From: Trichoplax sp. H2
Taxonomy: Eukaryota > Placozoa > Uniplacotomia > Trichoplacea
Assembly (NCBI GenBank): GCA_003344405.1
Contig: NOWV01000060.1
Span: 62,001 to 126,000 of the forward strand
Direction of reading: 5' to 3'
DNA: 64,000 nt
Below are positions 54,190-64,000 of this stretch, one piece after another. The number at the start of each line of letters is the position of its first letter. Positions within the stretch are counted from its first letter, which is position 1. A program made the translations under genes and the position numbers. The notes under the pieces were generated by a model that saw only the letters and a program-made list of their open reading frames with translations, was not told the DNA's origin and made no database searches.

Positions 54190-54865
54190 CTACAATACAT
54201 TTATTCTTAACTACGATCGATATCACTACAGAGACTGGAGTATAGCTACAGGTATACTATTTCATTCCTCCTTATTATATATTTATACAGCATCATCGTA
54301 AAATTAAAACACTGCTATTAAATAATGAGATAAGTCAGAGATACGAATTCCATTTAATTCTACCGGATAAATTTAGGCCAAAAGGCATTGAGATAGCAGA
54401 TTCTGCCAATACATAGAGGTAAAATTAGCTGCACCACGGATAGTTGAGGGTTGCCAAAATGATCACATACTAACTATAACCCTAAATTTATTTGTACTGA
54501 GTAAGAACGCTATTTACCTTTAGTTATTTTTAAGAACTTATTTAACGCCAGAAATAACTATAATCGATTCTTCAGCAATTATAACGCAGCGATTGTCCTT
54601 AGATATAGTGTCTAAAACCTGTGAAGCATCCTATCAAACTCATGTTAAGTATAGTATGATAATGAACGGTTAGCAAGCAATCATATCCAATTCATACACT
54701 GTATCCTACGTGCTGTACTTGTAATAAACAAATACGTACACAGCAAATATTGTTTTCTTATAAATAGAGGATGAAAATACAAAAATGAAATCTATCCCCT
54801 ATCATTACCATCTCAATACGTATACCAAGAATAAACTCTGCCCATATAATACAATATCTCGATAA

Positions 54866-55135
54866 ATAGTTTGAAATTAGAATATTCATACTTATTTATG
54901 CATTTCCACACGAAATGCATGGGAAACATAAACGATGTTACTTATTTATTCGAGCTTGAATGATTTTGTCCAATATTAACCGGTATTCAGTAACATGTTA
55001 TTACGATACCATGATAAACAGTTTTAAATCAGAATTTCCTTACTTATTTATACACCATTTCCCACAAGGCATGAATAGAAACAAAAATTATGTTACTTAT
55101 TATTCAAGAATGCAAGGTTTTGTTCAATATAATAT
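54866..55135. repeat. two-copy tandem duplication of about 155 bp
   Basis: 'gtttgaaattagaatattcatacttattta...' near 54870 recurs as 'gttttaaatcagaatttccttacttattta...' near 55020. In both, 'gttacttatttattcga' or 'gttacttattattcaag' follows. The plus ORF at 54960-55169 runs through the second copy and is not taken as a gene. Confidence 0.7.
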
Positions 55136-58100
55136 ATATCGCCTTCATGATATTCGCATTATGTTATGATCTGGTTAAATTGATTTATGATTAATTGATG
55201 TCGTAAAGAAGATTATGGTATGGCTAGCGATTATTACGTATTTGTTAATTTTATTCTACCTAGAAATTAGTACAGTGCAAATAAACTTTTTTGTTGCACT
55301 AAATTCTTTCAATCGGAAGTTTCAATTTTCGACTCACAGTAGGCAAAGTATTAGCAATAATTACCAACATTAGTACTTGATATTTGATAGCAAATGATTC
55401 TTAAATTGCAAATTTTGGTTGCTATAAGATAGAAATCTGTTTACAGTCTTTACTGGGAGCCTTAGTAATAATAAAGCATATTCTCTCTTTTTTTAGAAAT
55501 GACTCAGTAGAATACGCCCACAATATTTATAAGTAATTTATTATTTTGCATTTATGCTTATAACTTGTTTTACTGTTTATACAGCACATCAACTATAGGA
55601 CTAAAACAACTGAAAGTAGTACTACTGTGAATAATAATATCAATCTAATTAAATGAGAATACGATAGTCTAGTTCGGGAGTCCAGATTATGATTTTAGAT
55701 ATTTCATGCCTATTTTATTGTGATGTAATGACTAACTCAAAGAATTATAATCATGTATTCAAGTAGTAATTTAGTTAACGGTATTTTAGTCTCAATAAAA
55801 ATAATTGAATATCGACCTAAAGGATTTATCATAAATATAAGAAATTGACAGAATAAAATCCTACCGTCAAGATATCAGGTTTAGAATTATAACAGTACAA
55901 CGTATTCATCCATATAATTAATTATTTCTCTTTACTGTCAGTAAATAATCAAAACGATTTAGTGTAACTATCCCTATATGAATCAAAATGGTGGTGATCA
56001 ATCAATTAATTAAGGTGCCTGAGTATAAACTAGCAATATGTAGTCTTGATTGAAGAGCAGTTCTGCTATGACGATAGAATTCAATTTGGCTTAGCAAAAT
56101 ATTTAATTTGTGATTTGATTTATTCTCAGTTCTATTGATGAAATAAATATTCCATCTAACTCTGCGGAAGTACTTTAGTGTTAAATAGTTAGAGAAGGTA
56201 TATCAAAAATGTATTGATTGATCAGTCCGATGAAGGACGAAATGATTTAAGCTCATCAGAAAAGTAGTATTTTATAAAGTGTATATATACTACGTTAATT
56301 TTATACTATTATGTAATGTCACTTTACGGCTGTAGCAATTCCAGGATCTTGGGTAAGCTAAACACTATTTACAAAGTAGGAACTTTTTTCAACAATCTCC
56401 AATTTTCTAGATATGCGCATAACCAAGCGCAAAGGTAGTTGAAAATGAAGGATTTAAGTTAGACTTTAGTCATCAAGTCCGTCAATGGACTTGTAGGTAG
56501 CTAAGTATGAAACGATAACCAAGCTCATCTGCCTTAATATTAGAAAGCGATTCATTGCTTAAATATTACAGGAGCCAATGTTAGTGGATAGTTTGCTATT
56601 GCTTACATAGTATAGATCTTACTTTAGAAAAGCATTTAATTTTGCTGATCAAAAAATTTTTCCTTACTTTAGCTTACGCCAATAGTGACTATGCTTAGCA
56701 ATATAAGCTGCAACCGTTAGTCGTCGTTTACAAGATCATAGGCATACTATTTCGTGCTTGGCCATAATTATGATTATATTTATTATCACTAGTTTAATAT
56801 TTGATCATCAGCTATAAGTTTAACTTCTTAATCGTAAGATCGAATCCATATTAAAGAGTATGTAACTTACCGAATCTCATGGTTCTGCTATCAAGTGAAA
56901 TTGTTTAGCATCATAATTGTCATATCAACTTCACCTTATCAACATCCTATTGCATAGGTGAAGTAAATCTTGTTATTTTTAATTCGCCATAGGAATGAAC
57001 TGATCTAATATCTACGATCTTTTTATCTATCATAAAAAGCTTAAAGATTCAAATATCAGATCAGGATCAAGATGTTACGGAGAATTTATCCTCACTCTAC
57101 CTCATATTTTATAACAAAGGATAAATTAATTTAAACTAGAGATAGCATAAATTAATTTAGCAATTCTATATTATTGTAGCTCCAATTAATTTCAATTTGG
57201 CACGATAGCTAATATTCCTTCACCTGTCATTAGTTATACCGTAAGACTTCGTTATCCGTAGAATCAGTTTCAGTTATTGATTAATTAATGAAAGAGTTAA
57301 TTAATTATCGATGTCTTGATAATTCATAAGATCTACAGCAATTGAAAATATGCCAACTCTCCAAGTATCAAATAGATGTCAAGTTTAAGGTACTTGGATA
57401 AATATAAAATAATGGAATGAATTGATATTAAGTAGTGAGAGATAGACATGAGTTAACTTTATGTACTGGCAGTAGGCAGGATATTATCCAATTTTAATAT
57501 TTCTATTTGAAGTGAGTTAAATTACAGTTCACAACTACAACGTATTACTATAATGTAGAAGTAGGATTAAACTTACTTGAAAAACTATATTTAATTAACA
57601 TCTACTTTACCCATCAGTTCTATTATTATTATTTGGGTCTTAATTACAGAAACACTTATATAGGCGGATAATGCTAATAAATTTAAAGTAATTTCTTCTC
57701 AAAATTCAAGTCTGTAGTCCTATGTTCTTATCTCTATTCTATCCTTACTCTACAACAGACTAACTTTTATTTTATGTCGACAATAGATAGAATAGCAAAG
57801 TAGTCATTTTATTCGAATTATAGCTCTATATCGAATGTAGATATTGTTTGAAAAATTGAAAAATATCAGCTAGTGTTTCATATGCACGAAAATAATCAAA
57901 ATAGATAAGAGAATTTGATTATTATATAATTATCTTAAAATGAGAATTGCTAAGAATTAAGTAATACTCAAAATTTCTTATCTAGCAATCAACATGGCCT
58001 ATTAACTCGAAGAATTAAGAAAATGTACCCGTACCGTAAATATTAAATTCTAAAGAGTCGAAAATTAATCATTTTGTATACGGCTAATTCGCTTCCGTTA

Positions 58101-60762
58101 TTTAAAACTTATAGTTTTTGTAATAGCTCTTATTTATCTGTCTTAACGTGGTTGTTGTTAACACTAATCATAATTAGACTAACTGCAACAATGAATTTAA
58201 GTCATCAAAGCAGAGATGCTCTACCGTTAAGATGATAATAATTAGCCACCATGTAGTAACTAAAAGATCATCTAGTATGCCATCTCTAATCCGTTTTGAT
58301 TTGACTTTTATACGTATATCATAGCATATATTGCCGCCTTATTTCTAATATATTTATGCTTAGCACTAATGGTGGTTGGAGTAAATCAAAACTATAAATT
58401 GATGCTATAAAGGCACCAAAATATGTAGCAGATCAATCTAATAATCTGGTGATGAAGTGAGAATATCACTATTAGAATTTATCCTTTCTTTTTGTATCAT
58501 TTCTGATTTATACTAGCTTTTTCAATAGCATTATGGACGTTAAATGCTGTTTCCTGCATTTCTTCGTATTAAATACTCATATCAACTGGAACAATTAAAA
58601 CTATCGACTTGCACTATGAACTTAAAGACACGGGAGATTTATCAATGTCTACATCTACCATAAAATGTATTTAAGGGTAAAGTAAATAGCATAAAAATTT
58701 ATCTTATACAGTAGTTATAATTTCTGTTCTACGATTGATCAACTGTAGCATATATATCTATCATAAAATGACAGCAGTTAACGGTAAAGTAAATAGTATA
58801 AAATTGATCTTATATGCTAGCTCCTATTTCTGTTCTAAGGTTTCTATAAATTTGATAGCAGTCATTTTCTTTTTTCGATACCATTCTATAGTTATACTTG
58901 GCGAAACTATAAACTATTGACTTTTAATAGAAGCCCACAAATATAAGAAAATTCCTCAAATTTAGTTATTTAGCCTTATCATAATAATAAATAGACATAG
59001 TTGGCAATAAATAGTTATCGTTAATAATTTATTCGATACATGATGTCAGACCGATCTTTCCAATACAAACTACTGTATATTCGTAGGCAGAATGATCTAT
59101 AATTAGCTAAAGATTGATACTGATTGGTTAAAAATTTAAAGTTATAACTGGTCTATAATATCGTAATATTATCAATTCCACGCCCAAGTTATCTACTTGA
59201 CTGTCCTTATCCCTACTGTGCTATAATTGACATTCGCACTATATATGCACCATTGAAAACTTTGATTACATTACTGACTATTTTATTTAAATTTTAAATC
59301 TACACAAAGCAGATCATATAATTAAAATTTAATTCATATTTTCTTGGAAGCCATATGGTCATGCTTGAATCACCTATGCAATCCATTGACAGCTTTATTT
59401 GTAGTCTTTGATTTACTTCCTTCCAGTATTTCTTACACTAAGACTACCGTTAGATATCAGTTTAGAATTAGAAATGTTATTAGTGGGGATTGAATGCACT
59501 AAAACTTTTAAACGTCCATTTTCGTTAAATGAATATTCAAGTATCATGAACCAGAGGAAAGAATAAGAAAGAACCTAGGTGAGAGTGATATTCTGATAGA
59601 TAATTTACACGTTGTTTAGACTAAAGGACAAGACCATGATCCTAGTTAGAAGCGAATAAATTTATAACTTTTTGATTAAATTTTATTGTTATTGTTGTCA
59701 TCATCATGACGATGGCGTTCTTTATTTCCTGCTAGTAATATTATTTCCTATGTATTATATTGTAATTAGCACATTCATGTTAACTTCTATCTTAGGTGGA
59801 TAGAAAAGATCTGAACCAGTAGTCATTATTTTTCCACTAGTAGCCGGCAATACGTTTAAGCCCGCCAATATCTTGTTCTAATTTTCTATACAGAAGTAAT
59901 TTTTCGTGTTTTATTTTCTCTACTTTAATCTGTAATCAAGCAGAATATTGAATTTAGGCTAAAATGTTCTTACATACGATCTATTGTTCCGTTATGGGTG
60001 TCGATATCTCAATATTTATGTACATTAAATGATGATCAAAGATTGGATATTAGATTCTCATATGCACTTGTCATCAACAGCGATTGATATCGAACCACGA
60101 TGAGGTTGAAAAGTAATCTTCTTGCCGATTATAAGTTTACTATCTCACATTAGTTTTTAGGTATATAATATAATAATTTAGGCAAAAAGTGAAATGATGC
60201 AAATAGCATGAAGTTTCTTGACTGATATCATTCTCATATAAGTACTAGAACGTCGCTTAATTAGTCTCAAAAATAACTAAAAAGCTACTGAAGGAAAATA
60301 GGCTAAAAATTCTTTTTGTTCTATCTCATCAATAAGGTGAGAGTAAAATTATATCAATATACAGTATTGAATCTGACATCGAGCAATTTCATTGTTACAA
60401 ACAGCTATATTTTCTCTTATTAATATATTGCAGATATCATATTTGATCCAACCTAAATACTTAGTGAAAAGTTAAAGCAGGGCATATAATATCATCTGCA
60501 GTCCGCAAAGTAGACTTCGAGAATATTACTAGTAATTTGATCTAGCTCTACCACTTCTAGCTTTTTCATTACATTTTGAGAAAATTACGATCCTTGATTT
60601 CATCTAGCTTTAATAAACTATTTCTAAACCTTACGATAGACCCTAAGGATGTAGCAAGATGAATAACTATCACAGAAAAATAATTTGAGTTATCTATGCC
60701 TCATACATGAAGTCTAGAAGCTTAGCACATTATCAAAGTTAATTCACATGATACATCAACCC

Positions 60763-61030
60763 AATTTTTAAAGAAATTTTAGAATTGCCATTGTGTTATA
60801 ACAATTATGATAACATGGTAATGTTATATCCTGAAGGTAAAGCATTCATTCCCTACATTGCAGTTACTTAATAAGATCTACAAAGCTTAGTAAATCATTG
60901 ACTAACATCTTTAGTAGAGCAAGTTGGGATTCACGTCATCGATATAGATCAATTAATAGCATATAAAGATCAAGTTGTTACAATACTTACATTAAATAGC
61001 TCTCGATATAGCTGTCTAAACTGTTTCTAA
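60763..61030 (+). pseudogene. possible broken fragment resembling an amidinotransferase/deiminase-like C-terminus
   Basis: One frame reads CYNNYDNMVMLYPEGKAFIP and then YIAVT before a stop. Shortly after, in another frame, LTSLVEQVGIHVIDIDQLIA is followed by YKDQVVTILTLNSSRYS. The order N-x-V-x-L-x-P-G-K ... G-V-x-V-I-x-V-D ... T-L is reminiscent of the C-terminal part of amidinotransferase-type enzymes, but the match is weak, the catalytic core was not found, and stops interrupt it. Could be chance. Confidence 0.2.
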
Positions 61031-62131
61031 GAAATTTTGAAATTATTCCTATTATCTAGAGTCAGCCATTCTGCAACTCTCGGCTAATTCTTAGTAATAG
61101 TAAACACGTTAAACAACTTTACTGTAAAATGATACGATTTCAAAAGTGGTGATTATTGATCAGCATTATCACTGGATAAATGAACATATATCTAATAGAT
61201 TTTGAGTGGACTTAGTATCTGTAATAATCTAGTTTTAAAAATCTTCCGTACCAATTGATAGTGTAATACTATGTACTCTAGGTATAATATCGTATATGTA
61301 CCTAAATATTATCATCCAAAAGTACCAAAACTGAATAATCAGTATATTATAATAACCATATACGGAAAACCCAGATAGATTAACGTTCTAAAGGATATCA
61401 TAGAAGCAATAATAGAAATATCTGTATAGTATAGGTAAAAAGAACGATTAATGCTTTAACTGCTAGTTCTACTTCCTGAAACTAGATATTATGTATTTAA
61501 GACATATAGATATAGTTGATACAATATTGATAACAAACTATATATAAATGTAATTACTCAAACATATTATATTTTTCCAGATGCAATGGCACACTGATGT
61601 CAATAAAACTTGTAATGTGTTCTACAAAAGTAGTCAAGCAGCGATATGAATATGGTATATTTATATTGCTATACTTAATGACGATATCTCGCAAAACTAA
61701 TTGGAACCCTCTATAATCAAATGCAGTATACCCTTGTATAGTATGATCAAAAGCCAATACGTTCTATTTTGGGCCTGAAAACTTAAATATTTTGCTTTAG
61801 CCGCTTCTTTACTAGCTAAGAAAAGTCTACCCAAAAGCGCCTACAATAATCTAAAATCTAGTATTCAAAACCATCTTTAGTAATCCTATTCGTTGATATA
61901 ATAGATGATTATGCCATTAAAATCATAGAGATAAAGGAGAATAGTTTCTATCATTAAATGTAAGACTATTATCCGCCATCAAAAGAAATGCTCGTGATAT
62001 GTATAAGTGGCAGTTTGGACAAAGACATTAAACGACTAACAGTTGTCGCTGGATCCTTTCTATCTATCTTCTAATTAATCGAAAGATAATGCATTTCTCT
62101 TTTAATATTGACGAATATACACAATCACAGT

Positions 62132-62162
62132 ATATCAGCCAAAAAAAAAAAATGGCTGATAT
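62132..62162. repeat. perfect 10-bp inverted repeat around an A11 loop
   Basis: 'atatcagcca' (62132-62141), eleven A, then 'tggctgatat' (62153-62162). The arms are exact reverse complements. No gene is nearby. It is a possible hairpin, without other context. Confidence 0.6.
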
Positions 62163-64000
62163 GTCACAGACTCAATGATAACTGCATTCCTATTGACTTT
62201 TTTTAACTACAAATTAAAGTAATACCTTTTCTAAACGATTAGAATCTAGTATTTTATGCTCAGGTCCTATTCCGCCTTTACTAACTTCTATTTATCCCTA
62301 TAATCTAGCCTAGCAGAAGGTGCTCAAGACAATTATCGTGAGAAAACTATTGTATCTAATAAAGTTGGTATTATATATCAAGAAATTACAAGGTAAATAA
62401 GACATTTCCTTTATATTGGATGATTATAATGAATCATGTTCTTGATTTCACGTGTGATAGAATAAGTATCCACTCTATAGTATGATAGTTTAGACATGAC
62501 TTGTGAAAAGTATCTTAACTCAAGAATTTAAATAATAATACTCGTAATTTTAAAATGGTTATTTACTAAAGATCATCTGCTAGGAAAGCATAGGAATGGA
62601 ATACGCGTAATTTCATCTTAATTAGGGAAATCCAAATTACTATTAATGACAATTGTCTGAATATCTAAGCACAAAAATAGTTACTACTATTGAATGACTG
62701 TTTGAGTTAAAAGAATCAGGAATTATTAGCGATGCTATCGCAGTCAAGGCTATTACAGCTATTAAAACTACATAACACGTCTATGTGGAATCGTCATTAC
62801 CTATCGGTCGTTATTTCCACTAACGTGACACTAAAGTTATTTGACTCATAGGACCAACTCAATAGGTAAAAATGAAAACATTAATACTATATTTTCTTAA
62901 AATTGTAAGGTACAAGTTGTTTTCTTAGCCACAAATAGTACTATTCAAGTAGTAAATTCAAGAATGGCAACTGTTACCTATTGGTGGTCAGAAACGTTAG
63001 CATGATCTATTAAATCCAATCGACTTAACGAGTAAAAAATTGTTTCCCATAATAGTATTGTAGTGAGTGATGTTGAGATTCTACTAGCATATTAAAGTAG
63101 AAACGAGTCATTATGAAGGCCATCCTGTCGTCACTAGGAATATGAATATTAAGATGATCAATTCAAAAAGTAAATAATTTAATACAGCTGTAGTTATTCT
63201 GTTGCTTTCGGTAATGTTATAACTATTTCAGTATAATCGACTCCGCAAGTAAGAAATGATTAACGTTATTCATGGTATTTAGCGATATAAAAGTTATTCC
63301 CCCCAAAATTGTCAATTCAAGAGTGAATAGCTACTGCTATCTTGTTGTAAATAAAGCTTTTCAAGGTTAAAAGTGATGAACTATAGCAAATTACGCCCTA
63401 AGTAAGAAATACCTAACGGTATTTCCATCATAACTATGATCATTTAAATTGTAGGATACAGATAATCAGAAATAGTCCCTAATATGCTATCGTCATCAGG
63501 GATATTCTAATTCTAGATGAATCTTATCCATACTATACGAGTTAATTAATGAATGACTGTGGTACTGTTCTTCCAATGAATTTTGAAATGTTGAATAACT
63601 TGAACTAACTGATAACTTACGAAAACGTCTATTATCAACAATTTTTCTTAATTTACAATTGTGAGGTCCATTCGAAAATCTTAAGTAATGAATTTCTAAA
63701 GTATCGAGCAAGTTGATTCTAATTACTAACTATAAAACGATAAAATGGTAACAACACCTCATCTTTAATACTGCTAACTTACCCGCAGTTCATATAATAT
63801 TATGATTACCGTAGACAATCCTAAACACCTCTGTTTGTATGTGTTAGTTTATGAATAAATCTACCCTAAATATGCTAACTCTTTCAAGGAAAACTATAGC
63901 CACTGATCTACCGAATCCAGAACTATCTTGCGCTAGGCTCTTCGATGATGACGGTCTAGAATTATGGCGATTAACTGTCGCCAACAACTAGCAAACCAAC

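Larger units (their letters stand above)
51914..64000. other. 12-kb gene-free AT-rich tract with relics and local repeats
   Basis: I find no exon chain with continuous frame and splice signals. ORFs are short and unlike proteins, except for isolated fragments listed separately (54094-54189, 60763-61030). Weak duplications occur at 54866-55135 and in 62860-63510. The tract may be a region of decayed genes or simply intergenic. Divergent or fast-evolving exons could be missed by eye. Confidence 0.5.

Noticed and set aside
62132-62162. Hairpin considered as a bacterial-type terminator
   Set aside because: The A-run is in the loop, not after the stem, and there is no gene beside it.

Overview
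The window looks like nuclear DNA of an early-branching animal, most likely a placozoan (Trichoplax/Hoilungia type). It is AT-rich, its genes are dense with short phase-consistent GT-AG introns, and it carries animal or eukaryotic proteins of the kinetochore (KNL1), centriole (CEP128-like) and mitochondrion (sulfide:quinone oxidoreductase). The species assignment is inference. All exon models were read by eye from splice signals and reading-frame continuity. The ORFs seen in a plain six-frame scan are mostly single exons of these genes or noise.

Layout. 1-9.4 kb: two tandem minus-strand paralogues with a short charged helical N-terminus and a Pro-rich YPPS tail (1965-5654 and 7417-9401). A decayed copy of their conserved exon lies inside an intron. 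12.2-22.3 kb: two sulfur-metabolism genes arranged head to head, a MetX/Cys2-type O-acyltransferase on minus (12188-15829, 12 exons) and SQOR on plus (16720-22291, 8 exons), separated by about 890 bp. 24.1-35.5 kb: a minus-strand coiled-coil gene of about 50 exons resembling CEP128. 35.5-41.2 kb: gene-poor and repetitive, with a duplicated block carrying a 31-bp minisatellite on both sides of a 20-N gap. 41.2-48.1 kb: plus-strand KNL1 in about 26 exons, with SILK and RVSF PP1-docking motifs, MELT motifs, a C-terminal coiled coil and a probable RWD domain. 50.3-51.9 kb: an intronless membrane-anchored P-loop ATPase of unrecognised function. 51.9-64 kb: no supportable gene, only relics and local repeats.

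How the genes relate. SQOR oxidises mitochondrial sulfide. The acyltransferase belongs to a family that makes the O-acylated amino acid that accepts sulfide in cysteine or homocysteine synthesis, and its model begins with a mitochondrial-type presequence. The pair may couple sulfide detoxification to assimilation. KNL1 and the CEP128-like gene are both cytoskeletal/cell-division genes and are divergently oriented, but 5.6 kb of repeats lies between them and no co-regulation is evident. A recurring structural theme is two- or three-copy tandem duplication of 120-240 bp units in introns and spacers.
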